Assembly: GCA_903877125.1 (NCBI GenBank)
Contig: CAIRCM010000170.1
Coordinates: forward strand, 1 to 48,694
Direction of reading: 5' to 3'
DNA length: 48,694 nucleotides
Origin: an uncultured Acetobacteraceae bacterium
GTDB taxonomy: Bacteria; Pseudomonadota; Alphaproteobacteria; Acetobacterales; Acetobacteraceae
This document shows positions 17,581-26,331 of the stretch, one piece after another. How positions within the stretch are numbered: the first letter of the stretch is position 1; each line of letters opens with the position of its first letter. A program made the position numbers and the translations under genes. The notes below the pieces were generated by a model that saw only the letters and a list, made by a program, of their open reading frames with translations, made no database searches and was not told the origin of the DNA.

Positions 17581-17681
17581 GCGTGATCGCCGGAGGTGGA
17601 ACCACGCGGCGGCGTGAATCACGCGATCAAACAAAGCCTTACAGAGCACGATCGGGTCAACTTGACCCGATCGTGTTCTAG
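17581..17681 (+). repeat. 101-bp interspersed repeat, copy B, with perfect palindrome
   Basis: The better-preserved copy. Its 3' part is a perfect 14-bp inverted repeat, CACGATCGGGTCAA / TTGACCCGATCGTG, separated by one base (17648-17676). A second dyad, GCGTGAATCACGC, is upstream of it. It fills the whole gap between the DUF3108 stop and the gph stop. The last bases (CTA at 17678-17680) supply the gph stop codon on the minus strand. In this position it could act as a bidirectional terminator. No reading frame is apparent. Confidence 0.85.
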
Positions 17682-18337
17682 GCGGGCAACAACCGTCGGG
17701 CGGTTTCAGCGACCTCCGCCATTGTCCCCGCCACTGCCACCGCCCCCTCGGCCATCCGCAACGGCCCATAACCCCATGCTGCGAAAATACAGGGCAGACC
17801 CGCCCCGTGTGCCGCCACCACGTCATTGGCATGGTCCCCGACCATCACCGCCCGCTCCGCGACCCCACCGGCTGCCGCCAGGGTCGCCAACAGATGCGCC
17901 GGATCGGGCTTGCGCACCGGGAAACTGTCCCCGCCGCCGACCGCCGCCATCAGCGGCGCCAGCCCCAACGCGTCCAGCAGCACCCGAGCCGCCCCTTCCG
18001 GCTTGTTGGTGCAGACGGCGAAACGCCAGCCCTCGGCGCCCAATTCCCTCAACGCCTCCATAACCCCGGGGAACAGCCGGCTGTCCACGGCCGCGTGCGC
18101 TTCGTAATCCCGCCCCAGTTCGGCCACCGCCGTCGTGTCGGGCACCAACCCCCGAGCGGCAAAGGCCCGCTCCACCAGCTTCGCCACACCATCGCCCACC
18201 ATCGCCGCGGTGGCGGAAAAATCGAACCCTTCCAACCCGCGCGATTTCATCAACCGGTTCACCGCCGCGTTCAGATCCGGCACCGTGTCGACCAGGGTCC
18301 CATCCAAATCCAGAACCAGCACGCGGGGTGGGATCAC
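17678..18337 (-). CDS. gph: phosphoglycolate phosphatase (HAD superfamily)
   Basis: This 219-residue HAD hydrolase has motif I DLDGTLVD (Asp10 nucleophile, Asp12), motif II VCTNKP, and motif III/IV MVGDHANDVVAAHGAG. A helical cap domain lies between motifs I and II. Length and motifs match Gph, which removes 2-phosphoglycolate formed by DNA repair or oxygenation. Other HAD phosphatases of similar shape cannot be excluded. Its stop codon lies in repeat copy B. It is divergent from glmU. Confidence 0.85.
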   Translation of the reverse strand: MIPPRVLVLDLDGTLVDTVPDLNAAVNRLMKSRGLEGFDFSATAAMVGDGVAKLVERAFAARGLVPDTTAVAELGRDYEAHAAVDSRLFPGVMEALRELGAEGWRFAVCTNKPEGAARVLLDALGLAPLMAAVGGGDSFPVRKPDPAHLLATLAAAGGVAERAVMVGDHANDVVAAHGAGLPCIFAAWGYGPLRMAEGAVAVAGTMAEVAETARRLLPA

Positions 18338-18444
18338 GGTGAAGCACTCCGTAACGCGAATTGAGACGACATCATCGCGACATGCTTTGACACAACCAAC
18401 GCCCGGCCGCTACGCCTTCGGCCATCGGGCCACGAAGGAAATCC

Positions 18445-19773
18445 ATGCCGGCAACCGCCATTATCCTCGCAGCGGGTCTGGGGACTCGGATGAAGTCCGC
18501 GCTCCCCAAAACGCTGCATAAAATCGCCGGCCGCAGCATGCTGCGGCATCTTCTGTCGAGTTGCGAGGCCGTGTTCGACCGCATCGTCGTCGTCCTGGGA
18601 CCCGACATGGATTCGGTGCGCGCCGAAGCCGCGCCGCATCGCTGCGTGGTGCAACACGACCGCCTGGGTACCGCGCACGCCGCCTTGCAGGCGGTCGAGG
18701 AATTCGGCACCGGGGAGGTCGCGATTCTCTACGCCGACAACCCGCTGATCCGCGCCCAGACCCTGCGCGCCATGCTCGACCGCCGCGCCAAAGATGATGC
18801 CGGGCTCGCGTTGCTGGCCTTCCGTCCGGCCGATGCCGCGCGCTACGGCCGGGTCGTCACCGATGGCGGCTACGTGTCGCGAATCGTCGAATGGGCCGAT
18901 GCCGACGCCAGCGAGCGCGCCATCGGCCTGTGCAATGCCGGCGTGATGTGTGCCAACGCCGCCGACATGACGCGCTGGCTCCGAGCCGTGCGCAACGACA
19001 ATGCCAAACGGGAATACTACCTCACCGACATCGTCGCCTTGGCACGCCAGGGAGGCGCCCATGTCGCCGCCGTCGAAGCCCCGGCCGAGGAGGTCGCGGG
19101 CGTCAATTCCCGCCCTGAACTCGCCGCCGCCGAGGCCACCCTTCAGTCCTGGCTGCGCAACGCAGCGATGGAAGCCGGGGTGACCATGATCGATCCGTCC
19201 TCGGTCTTCCTTCAAACCGACACCGCGTTCGAGCCTGACGTCACGATCGAACCGAACGTGGTCTTCGGTCCCGGCGTGTCGGTGGCAACCGGGGCGGTCA
19301 TCCGCGCACACAGCCATCTGGAAGGCTGCACCATCGGCCGCGACTGCATTGTCGGCCCCTTCGCCCGGATCCGGCCCGGCACAGTGCTCGACCACGACGT
19401 CCACATCGGCAATTTCGTGGAGGTGAAGGCGTCTACCCTTGCCGCGGGGGTGAAGGCCAGCCACCTGACCTATCTCGGCGATGCCTCGGTCGGCGCGGAC
19501 ACCAATATCGGCGCCGGCACCATCACCTGCAATTACGACGGCGTCTTCAAGCATCGCACCACCATCGGCGCCCGCGTCTTCATCGGCTCCGACACCGCCC
19601 TCGTCGCACCCGTCACAGTCGGCGACGGTGCCTCCGTCGCCGCCGGCAGCGTCATCGTGACCGACGTCGCGCCCGGTGCCCTGGCGTTGGCGCGTGGCCG
19701 TCAGGTCGAGAAACCAGGCCGGGCCACCGAAATGATGGCTGCGCTGCGAGCGAAGAAGCAGGAGAAGAAATAA
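18445..19773 (+). CDS. glmU: bifunctional GlmU: GlcN-1-P acetyltransferase / GlcNAc-1-P uridyltransferase
   Basis: This 442-residue enzyme makes UDP-GlcNAc for peptidoglycan and lipid A. The N-terminal nucleotidyltransferase has AAGLGTRMKSALPK (9-22) and DRLGTAHA. The C-terminal left-handed beta-helix is built from hexapeptide repeats (IGAGTITCNYDG, IGSDTALVAPV). It is slightly shorter than E. coli GlmU at the C-terminus, as is common in alphaproteobacteria. Its TAA overlaps the glmS ATG by one base, coupling two enzymes of the same pathway. Confidence 0.96.
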   Translation: MPATAIILAAGLGTRMKSALPKTLHKIAGRSMLRHLLSSCEAVFDRIVVVLGPDMDSVRAEAAPHRCVVQHDRLGTAHAALQAVEEFGTGEVAILYADNPLIRAQTLRAMLDRRAKDDAGLALLAFRPADAARYGRVVTDGGYVSRIVEWADADASERAIGLCNAGVMCANAADMTRWLRAVRNDNAKREYYLTDIVALARQGGAHVAAVEAPAEEVAGVNSRPELAAAEATLQSWLRNAAMEAGVTMIDPSSVFLQTDTAFEPDVTIEPNVVFGPGVSVATGAVIRAHSHLEGCTIGRDCIVGPFARIRPGTVLDHDVHIGNFVEVKASTLAAGVKASHLTYLGDASVGADTNIGAGTITCNYDGVFKHRTTIGARVFIGSDTALVAPVTVGDGASVAAGSVIVTDVAPGALALARGRQVEKPGRATEMMAALRAKKQEKK

Positions 19774-21596
19774 TGTGCGGCATCGTTGGCGTGATCGGGG
19801 TGCGGCCAGCCGCGCCGCTGATCCTTGAATCCCTGTCTCGTCTGGAATACCGCGGCTACGACAGCGCCGGCATCGCCACCCTCGTGAACGGTGCGATCGA
19901 CCGCCGCCGCGCCGCCGGTAAGCTGGGCAACCTCGCCGCCGATCTGGGACGGGAGCCCTTGGGCGGCACCACCGGCATCGGCCACACCCGCTGGGCCACG
20001 CACGGCGCCCCCACCCAAAACAACGCCCACCCGCACGGCACCGCTCGGGTCTCCCTGGTGCATAACGGCATCATCGAAAACCATGCCGAACTGCGTTCGG
20101 AACTGGAATCCCAGGGCCAGATCTTCTCGACCGAAACCGATACCGAAACCGTCGCCCAACTGGTCGATCTGCATCTGCGCCGCGGCATGACACCCATCGA
20201 AGCCGCCGGCGCCGCGTTCCGCCGGTTGGAGGGTGCCTACGCCTTGGCCATGATCTTCGCCGGCCATCCCGAACTGATGATCGTCGCGCAGCACGGCGCG
20301 CCCCTCGCGGTGGGCTTCGGCGAGAATGAGATGTTCATCGGTTCGGACGGCCTCGCCCTCGCCCCGCTGACCCAGAAAATCGCCTATCTTCGCGATGGCG
20401 ACTGGGCGGTGATCGACCGTGACGGCGCGCAGTTCTTCGACACCGCCGGCAATGTGGTCCAACGGGAAGCCAAGCTGACCCGCCTGACCGGCGCGGCCAT
20501 CGGCAAGGGCAATTTTCGTCATTTCATGGAGAAGGAACTCCACGAACACCCCGCGGTCATCGGCGACACCCTGCACCGCATGGTCGACCCCGCTACCCGC
20601 GCGGTGAACCTGCCAGCGATGGACATCGACTTCGCCACCCTCCCGCGCATCACCATGAGCGCCTGCGGCAGTGCTTTCTACGCCGGCATGGTCGGCCGCT
20701 GGTGGTTCGAGGCAATGGCCCGCATCCCAACCGACGGCGATGTCGCCAGCGAGTTCCGCTACCGCACCCCCCCCATGCCGCCGGGCGGTCTGGGCCTGCT
20801 GGTGTCCCAATCCGGCGAAACCGCTGACACCCTGGCGGCTCTGCGCTATATGCGGTCGCAGGGGCAGAAGGTCCTGTCCATTCTGAATGTCCCCGAAAGC
20901 AGCATGGCGCGCGAATCCGACGCAGTGCTGGAAACCGTGGCCGGACCCGAGATCGGCGTCGCGTCAACGAAAGCCTTCACCGCGCAGTTGACCGCTTTGG
21001 CCTGTCTGGCACTGGCAGCGGGCCGCGCGCGCGGGGCGATCACCGCCGAACAGGAAGCGGCGATGACGCACGCACTCCTGGAAGTCCCCGGCCGCGCGGC
21101 CGAAGTCCTGGAAAACGACGCCGCCATTCGCGCCATCGCCGAACGCGTGGCCAAGGCCCGCGACGTGCTTTACCTCGGACGCGGGAACTGCTTCCCGATC
21201 GCCATGGAAGGCGCGTTGAAATTAAAGGAAATCAGCTACATCCACGCCGAAGGTTATGCGGCAGGCGAGATGAAGCACGGCCCGATCGCGCTGATCGACG
21301 CCCAGGTGCCGGTGATCGCGATCGTCCCCTCCGGCCCGTTGTTCGAGAAGACGGCATCGAACGTGCAGGAAGCCGCGGCCCGCGGTGGCCAGGTCATCGT
21401 CTTCTCCGACCAGGAAGGTGCCGCGAAGCTAAAAGGCATCGCCGCCGAGACCATTGTTCTACCGGCCGTCGATCCGTTCGTGGCGCCGATCCTGTATGCC
21501 ATCCCGGTGCAGATGCTGGCCTATCACGTCGCCGTGCTGAAAGGCACCGATGTCGATCAGCCACGTAACCTCGCGAAGTCCGTGACCGTGGAGTAG
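19773..21596 (+). CDS. glmS: glutamine-fructose-6-phosphate aminotransferase (isomerizing)
   Basis: This 607-residue enzyme catalyses the first step of hexosamine synthesis: glutamine plus fructose-6-phosphate to glucosamine-6-phosphate. The N-terminal Ntn amidotransferase begins MCGIVGVIG with Cys2 as nucleophile and has HTRWATHG. Two SIS domains follow (SACGSAFYAG, SQSGETADT, LGRGNCFPIAMEGALKLKE) and the typical end is DVDQPRNLAKSVTVE. The ATG overlaps the glmU stop (TAATG). I saw no glmS ribozyme, which is confined to Gram-positive bacteria. Confidence 0.97.
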   Translation: MCGIVGVIGVRPAAPLILESLSRLEYRGYDSAGIATLVNGAIDRRRAAGKLGNLAADLGREPLGGTTGIGHTRWATHGAPTQNNAHPHGTARVSLVHNGIIENHAELRSELESQGQIFSTETDTETVAQLVDLHLRRGMTPIEAAGAAFRRLEGAYALAMIFAGHPELMIVAQHGAPLAVGFGENEMFIGSDGLALAPLTQKIAYLRDGDWAVIDRDGAQFFDTAGNVVQREAKLTRLTGAAIGKGNFRHFMEKELHEHPAVIGDTLHRMVDPATRAVNLPAMDIDFATLPRITMSACGSAFYAGMVGRWWFEAMARIPTDGDVASEFRYRTPPMPPGGLGLLVSQSGETADTLAALRYMRSQGQKVLSILNVPESSMARESDAVLETVAGPEIGVASTKAFTAQLTALACLALAAGRARGAITAEQEAAMTHALLEVPGRAAEVLENDAAIRAIAERVAKARDVLYLGRGNCFPIAMEGALKLKEISYIHAEGYAAGEMKHGPIALIDAQVPVIAIVPSGPLFEKTASNVQEAAARGGQVIVFSDQEGAAKLKGIAAETIVLPAVDPFVAPILYAIPVQMLAYHVAVLKGTDVDQPRNLAKSVTVE

Positions 21597-21616
21597 CGGT
21601 TGCGGGCACCTTGACG

Positions 21617-22456
21617 TCATTCAGCGCGAACGTTCCCCCCCAAACGCGGGCAATGCCTATGCACAAATGCCTCCGCCGCTTCGACCGCGCCATAGGGACC
21701 CAAATCCACATGCCCGGCGCCCGGCGCCACCCAGATCTCGGCCGGGACATTGGCCGCCGCCGCGATCGCCTGCCCCATCGCCGGTGGCACCAGGCGATCC
21801 GCCGAACCTTGCATCACCAGTATCGGTGCCGTGATACGCGCCACGCGCGACAACGATTCGAAGCGGTCCTTCAACAGCAGCCGCACCGGCACATACGGGT
21901 ATTGCCGCGCCGCGGCGTCGACGATGCTGGTATAAGGGGCGTCCAGCAGCACCGCCGCGACCGGATTCTCCGACGCCAGCCGAACGGCCAACCCCGTTCC
22001 GAGGGATTCGCCCCACAGCAGCGTCCGATTTGCCGCGACACCGCGCCGTCGCAGGTCCGCCAGCCCGGCCTGAGCATCCAGAACCAGCCCCGCCTCGCTG
22101 GGCGATCCCGCATTGCCGCCATAGCCCCGGTATTCCAGCAGCAGCACACCCCAGCCCAGTTGGTTCAGCGCCCGCAGCCGCCCGGCGCGATGGGCGATAT
22201 TCCCCGCGTTGCCGTGGAGCAGCAGAACGGTGAAACCATCGGCTGACCGAGGCGGCACATACCACGCGACCAGCGAAAGCCCGTCCGAGGTAGGGACGTG
22301 GATCACCTCGACCTGCGGCACCTCGGCACGCACCGGGTCCGGCACGGCGGTATCGGGGATGAACAGCAGCCGCCGCTGCGCCGCATACAGCCCGGCGACG
22401 ACGATCCCATAAAATCCCATCGCGACAACACAGGCCCAAAGCAAAAACCGGATCAT
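21617..22456 (-). CDS. membrane-anchored alpha/beta hydrolase (BEM46/YfhR-like)
   Basis: A 279-residue alpha/beta hydrolase with an N-terminal membrane helix (LLWACVVAMGFYGIVVAGLY). The catalytic triad is visible as Ser151 (GESLG), Asp220 (GSADRLVP) and His249 (GAGHVDLG), with the oxyanion HGNAGN at 81-86. The BEM46/YfhR group are serine hydrolases of unclear substrate. It is convergent with glmS and downstream of the glycosyltransferase gene on the same strand, 33 bases apart. Confidence 0.87.
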   Translation of the reverse strand: MIRFLLWACVVAMGFYGIVVAGLYAAQRRLLFIPDTAVPDPVRAEVPQVEVIHVPTSDGLSLVAWYVPPRSADGFTVLLLHGNAGNIAHRAGRLRALNQLGWGVLLLEYRGYGGNAGSPSEAGLVLDAQAGLADLRRRGVAANRTLLWGESLGTGLAVRLASENPVAAVLLDAPYTSIVDAAARQYPYVPVRLLLKDRFESLSRVARITAPILVMQGSADRLVPPAMGQAIAAAANVPAEIWVAPGAGHVDLGPYGAVEAAEAFVHRHCPRLGGNVRAE

Positions 22457-22489
22457 GTCGCGGAGTGTGAACCTCGCTCCGCGTCGGCG

Positions 22490-23899
22490 CTACTCCCGAC
22501 GCTCAAAAACCCGGACGTCGCCGCCAAGCCCCGCCACACGCCAGACGGCGTCGTCCAGCGCCGCCGACAACGCCGCCACCGCCGCTCGGCTATCCGCGTC
22601 CACCGCCAGGCCAGCCAGCACCACGCGCTGAAACGGCCCCAACCGCCGCCGGATATCCGCCGCCGTTTCGTCCGGCGCGACAATCAGCAACGGCGTGTCC
22701 ACCGGCACCTCCGCCGCGAAGGCTCCCACCACCCCAACCCCGTCGTTGCCCCGGGGCAACAGCACCACACCCTGCCCTGCCGCCGCCCCGGCGGCTGACT
22801 TGGCCGGCTGCATCGTCTCCGAACGAACGATCAACCCGCCGACCGACAGCACCTGCACCGCGAACACGCACGCCAGGACCGCACGAGGCAGCCGCGCCCC
22901 CGCCACCAGCAAGGCCACGAACGGTGTCGCGAAGGACAGATATCGCAACTCGATCGGCATGTTGTCGAACGCCAGGCCCAGTGCCACCAACCCGAACGGC
23001 GGTGCCACCGCCGCACCGATCAGCCGCCAGCGTGGCCGCCGCGTAGCCAGCGCCAGAACTGCAAGGACCCCCAACGCCAAAACCGCCCCCGTCACCGGCC
23101 GGACTGCCGACGGCACATAAAGCGGCAGCCCCCCCGTCAGGTTCGCCGCGCTGTATTGGGCCAGCCGCTTCGCCGCCGCGAGGACCTCGAACGGTGGAAA
23201 CTGCCCCGCCCGGCTGCCGCGTTGTCCAAGGAAAAACCACCCCGCCAACGCAACCCCCGGCAACGCCCCCGCCGCGAGGCGCCAGCGCTGCCGCCCGGCG
23301 CCCAGGAAAATCGCCGCCCCGACGAAACACGCGAGATAGTTGGTCGCCACCGCCGCCCCCAACGCCATCCCACCAACCCACCCCCGCCGCGCCAGCACCG
23401 CCAGTAGCCCGCACAGCGTCAGCAGTTCGGCGAGCGCGAACCCCCGAGCGATGGCCGCCGTATAGGCAAATCCGTAGCAGCCGAGCGTGAGAAGCATCGC
23501 GCTGGCCGGCGGGATGTCGCAGCGCCGCGCCACCATGCCGACGACCGCCAGCGCCCCCAACGCGAACAGCACCGAGAGCAGCCGGATCGCGAACGGCCCG
23601 TCCGCCACGCCCCAGCGCCAAGCCGCGACCGCCCAGAAATACAACGGCGGATGTACATCCGTGCGCCGCAGATTCGCCGCCACCGTCCACGGGCCAACAT
23701 GCCCGCGCTGGACCGCGCTGACATCCCCGGCCCGCAATACGCCCACCGGCCAGACTGGCCGCGGCGTGCCGGAGGTCACGAAAGACGTGTACTGCTCATC
23801 GTATTCCGCCCCGCGGGTCCAGGCGATCGCGGTCAGCACCGTGGCTGCCAGCAGCAGCACGGCGACGCGGGCGAAAATATCTCGGCGGCCGTTAACCAA
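22490..23899 (-). CDS. polytopic membrane glycosyltransferase-like protein (GT39/ArnT-like)
   Basis: This 469-residue, mostly hydrophobic protein has about ten membrane helices. The first loop carries an acidic EYDEQYT motif and then HPPLYFW, the arrangement of GT-C enzymes (GT39/PMT and ArnT relatives) that use polyprenyl-phosphate sugars on the periplasmic face. Donor and acceptor are unknown. The only in-frame start before an upstream stop is the TTG at 23899, supported by a GAAGGG ribosome site. It is divergent from the GH5 gene with only 53 bases between, so the promoters overlap. Confidence 0.8.
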   Translation of the reverse strand: MVNGRRDIFARVAVLLLAATVLTAIAWTRGAEYDEQYTSFVTSGTPRPVWPVGVLRAGDVSAVQRGHVGPWTVAANLRRTDVHPPLYFWAVAAWRWGVADGPFAIRLLSVLFALGALAVVGMVARRCDIPPASAMLLTLGCYGFAYTAAIARGFALAELLTLCGLLAVLARRGWVGGMALGAAVATNYLACFVGAAIFLGAGRQRWRLAAGALPGVALAGWFFLGQRGSRAGQFPPFEVLAAAKRLAQYSAANLTGGLPLYVPSAVRPVTGAVLALGVLAVLALATRRPRWRLIGAAVAPPFGLVALGLAFDNMPIELRYLSFATPFVALLVAGARLPRAVLACVFAVQVLSVGGLIVRSETMQPAKSAAGAAAGQGVVLLPRGNDGVGVVGAFAAEVPVDTPLLIVAPDETAADIRRRLGPFQRVVLAGLAVDADSRAAVAALSAALDDAVWRVAGLGGDVRVFERRE

Positions 23900-23952
23900 G
23901 CATTAACCCTTCGTGCGGTAAAATCCGACGATACCGGCAAAAGGTTAATGAA

Positions 23953-25023
23953 ATGCTAACGCTGCGCATTTTAGGCTGCATGATGCTCCTCGCCTCGCCT
24001 GTCCTGGCGCAGCCGCCACAAGCGCTGCTCGCGCATTTGCATCGCGGCGTCAGCATCACCGGCTGGTTCCGCTTTCCCGCCAGCCGCGATCCCGCCGTTT
24101 TGGCCCGCTGGATGCCCGACAGCGCCATGTCGGGCCTGCGCCGCGCCGGGTTCGACTTCGTCCGCCTCGCCATCGATCCCGCCATCGCCGAAGGCCCGGC
24201 GGTGCGGGCCGCCGCGGCCGCCGCCATCTGCCAACTGCGAAAACACGACCTCGCGGTCATCGTTGACGCGCACCCGATCGATTGGCACCTGGAAACCGAT
24301 CCGAACGACCGCGAGCGTCTGCGTGCCTTTTGGCGCGACTTCGCCCCCAGCCTTCGCCGCTGCGATGCCCGGATGATCGTGCCGGAGGTCCTGAACGAAC
24401 CGGTCTTCGCCAACGATCCCGCCGGCTGGGCAGCCCTGCAGCACACACTGCTGACCGACCTGCGCGCCACCATGCCCGACAGCACCATACTGCTGACCGG
24501 CCACGACTGGGGCAGCATTCGCGGGTTATTGGCACTGATGCCTGAAGACGACCCGAACGTGCTCTATAGCTTCCACTTCTACGATCCGCCCGAGCTCACC
24601 TCGCTCGCCGCCTACCGGCCGGGTCTCGATCGGGCCGACCTCGCCCGTCTGCCCTTTCCCGTGACCAACCCCGCGGCCTGCCCGCTCGGCAGCGACGGCG
24701 CCACCGCCGACATGATGCGCTATTACTGTTCGATGGCCTGGAACGGCACGGCCATCGAACAGCGGATCGCCACCGCCGCCGCCTGGGCGCGGCAACACCA
24801 CGCGACACTCCTGGCCGGAGAATTCGGCGCCGCGCAGGCATTGAACCCGGCGGCGCGATCTGCCTGGATCCGCACCGTGCGGCAATCGCTGGAACACGCC
24901 GGCATCGGCTGGACGCTTTGGGGCTACGACGACATCATGGGTTTCGGAGTCCCGCGCCCGCCGCCGGCCAAGCCGATACTTGACCCGAACGTCCTCGCCG
25001 CGCTCGGCCTGCCCCCATCCTGA
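23953..25023 (+). CDS. secreted GH5-type glycoside hydrolase (cellulase family)
   Basis: This 356-residue protein has a signal peptide (MLTLRILGCMMLLASPVLA). The TIM-barrel GH5 signature is seen in FDFVRLAIDP, VIVDAHP, the acid/base Glu149 in EVLNEP, FHFYDP, and the nucleophile Glu290 in LLAGEFGA. GH5 enzymes cleave beta-glucans, cellulose or mannans; the subfamily cannot be set here. Together with the divergent GT-C-like gene it suggests handling of a surface polysaccharide, possibly like BcsZ-type cellulases. The ATG at 23953 has an AAAAGG ribosome site. Confidence 0.85.
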   Translation: MLTLRILGCMMLLASPVLAQPPQALLAHLHRGVSITGWFRFPASRDPAVLARWMPDSAMSGLRRAGFDFVRLAIDPAIAEGPAVRAAAAAAICQLRKHDLAVIVDAHPIDWHLETDPNDRERLRAFWRDFAPSLRRCDARMIVPEVLNEPVFANDPAGWAALQHTLLTDLRATMPDSTILLTGHDWGSIRGLLALMPEDDPNVLYSFHFYDPPELTSLAAYRPGLDRADLARLPFPVTNPAACPLGSDGATADMMRYYCSMAWNGTAIEQRIATAAAWARQHHATLLAGEFGAAQALNPAARSAWIRTVRQSLEHAGIGWTLWGYDDIMGFGVPRPPPAKPILDPNVLAALGLPPS

Positions 25024-25052
25024 CGATAAAGGAACGACACGGCGTCCAAATT

Positions 25053-25083
25053 AAAAAAAACCCCCGGCACGAGGCCAGGGGTT
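25053..25083 (-). terminator. strong intrinsic terminator of the sRNA / lsrB transcript
   Basis: On the minus strand AACCCCTGGC pairs with GCCGGGGGTT (10 bp, one G-T wobble) around loop CTCGT and runs into eight T. It is by far the clearest rho-independent terminator in the window. Orientation excludes the GH5 gene, which ends at 25023 on the other strand. Confidence 0.85.
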
Positions 25084-25165
25084 AGTATACAGGGAGGCTT
25101 CACGTCTGGGAGACGTAGGGATCAGAGACCCCCTTCCAGCCCATCGGGCTGAAAAGCTGGCGGCA
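25053..25165 (-). ncRNA. candidate AbcR/alpha-r15-type small RNA next to lsrB
   Basis: Between GH5 and the LysR gene there is no convincing protein. The minus strand carries hairpins CAGCCC-GAT-GGGCTG (25137-25151) and ACGTCT-CCC-AGACGT (25102-25116). An unpaired CCTCCCTGTATAC stretch follows, and then a strong terminator ending in a T-run. Established knowledge: in Rhizobiales the Hfq-dependent AbcR (SmrC15/16) RNAs are encoded beside the LsrB/VtlR LysR gene and use CCUCC/UCCC-type unpaired motifs to block ABC-transporter mRNAs. The neighbour here is an LsrB-like LysR gene followed by trxB. The 5' end is my estimate from structure; it might instead be a processed lsrB 3' UTR. Confidence 0.6.
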
Positions 25166-25188
25166 CCGCCGCCGTATTCGGTAATCCG

Positions 25189-25205
25189 GTTTCTAAGTCT
25201 GGAAC
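25189..25205. promoter_or_regulatory. possible LysR-type operator upstream of the small RNA
   Basis: GTTTC-TAAGTCT-GGAAC is an imperfect dyad of LysR-box shape lying about 24-40 bases upstream of the estimated RNA start. In Brucella VtlR directly activates an abcR gene, so a site for the adjacent LsrB is plausible. I could not find convincing -35/-10 boxes, and other small hairpins (25159-25173, 25239-25257, 25265-25278) surround it. Confidence 0.3.
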
Positions 25206-25319
25206 GCGTCGCGATCTATCGCTAAATCCCGGCACCGGCCATGCGGCGATTGCATGGTAACAAATCACGTATTCGTGACGCACATGGCTACCGCGAAAAA
25301 CGGCAAACACCGCAACGAA

Positions 25320-26204
25320 TCAGTGCATCTCAGCCAAACGTGCGAGCAGGAAATCGCGGAACACCGCGACCCGTTTCGAGTTGCGCAGTTCTTCCGGGTA
25401 GACAAAAAACACGTCGACCTTCGGCCCCTTCAGGTCGGTCAGAACACGAACAAGGTCCGGGTTCTCAGCCATCACGTAGTCCGGCAAGGCGCCGATACCC
25501 AACCCCGATCGGATGGCGAGCAACACCGCGTGGACGCTGTTGACGTCGAGTACCGCACGACGCGGATTGCCCGGGCGCCGACCGGCTTCGGCCAGCCAGT
25601 TCACCTCGTCGATCGGCGGATGATGCTGACCGAACAGCACCAGCTTGTGCTCATCCAGGTCCTCGGGCCGCTGCGGCACGCCATGCTTCTTCAGATATTC
25701 CGGCGCCGCGCAGACATGCCAGCTCATGGTCATCAGATGTCGCTGCACCAGATCCGGCTGCTTCGGCGGATGCATGCGGATCGCGACATCCGCCTCCCGC
25801 ATCGCGAGGTCCAGTTCCGCGTCATCCAACAGCAACGACACCGACACCTCGGGATAGGCTTCCAGGAAACCTTGCAGGCGCGGCGCCAGCCACGACGACC
25901 CAAACCCCACCGTGGTCGTGACCTTCAGCCGCCCAGCCGGCTTTTCCTTCGATTCGGTCAGCAACGCCTCGGTCATCGCCAGCTTCGCGAACACCTCCCG
26001 CACCGTGCGATTCAGCGACTCGCCCTGCTCGGTCAAAATCAGGCCGCGGGCGTGACGGTGGAACAACGGCACCTGCAGCGCTTCTTCCAAAGCGGAGATT
26101 TGGCGCGAGACGGCGGATTGGCTGAGGTTCAGCGTATCGCCGGCATGTGTGAAACTTCCAGCCTCGGCCACCGCGTGGAACACGCGCAGCTTATCCCAGT
26201 CCAT
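25320..26204 (-). CDS. lsrB: LysR-type transcriptional regulator, LsrB/VtlR group
   Basis: This 294-residue LysR regulator opens MDWDKLRVFHAVAEAGSFTH, with a winged helix-turn-helix at about 18-37 (AGDTLNLSQSAVSRQISALE), then FHRHARGLILTEQG and an effector-binding domain. The opening sequence and the trxB neighbour match LsrB of Sinorhizobium and VtlR of Brucella. Those regulators control redox, envelope and sRNA genes. The assignment rests on recognised sequence and synteny. The stop at 25320 is followed by the sRNA region. Confidence 0.85.
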   Translation of the reverse strand: MDWDKLRVFHAVAEAGSFTHAGDTLNLSQSAVSRQISALEEALQVPLFHRHARGLILTEQGESLNRTVREVFAKLAMTEALLTESKEKPAGRLKVTTTVGFGSSWLAPRLQGFLEAYPEVSVSLLLDDAELDLAMREADVAIRMHPPKQPDLVQRHLMTMSWHVCAAPEYLKKHGVPQRPEDLDEHKLVLFGQHHPPIDEVNWLAEAGRRPGNPRRAVLDVNSVHAVLLAIRSGLGIGALPDYVMAENPDLVRVLTDLKGPKVDVFFVYPEELRNSKRVAVFRDFLLARLAEMH

Positions 26205-26331
26205 GACTCAGCCTCTCCCACGGCCGATCCTCGCCGGCCAAATCCTGCCTCGGGCATGCCCGGACAGGGCAGTCTAATACGAACCGATCCGAGTCATGTG
26301 GTGTAAATGACGTCAAACCGACAAAAATTCG

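Noticed and set aside
18334-20810. Minus-strand frames opposite glmU and glmS
   Set aside because: Antisense shadows of two certain enzymes.
25122-25310. 62-residue minus-strand frame in the lsrB-GH5 gap
   Set aside because: No ribosome site or recognisable sequence; RNA hairpins explain the segment better.
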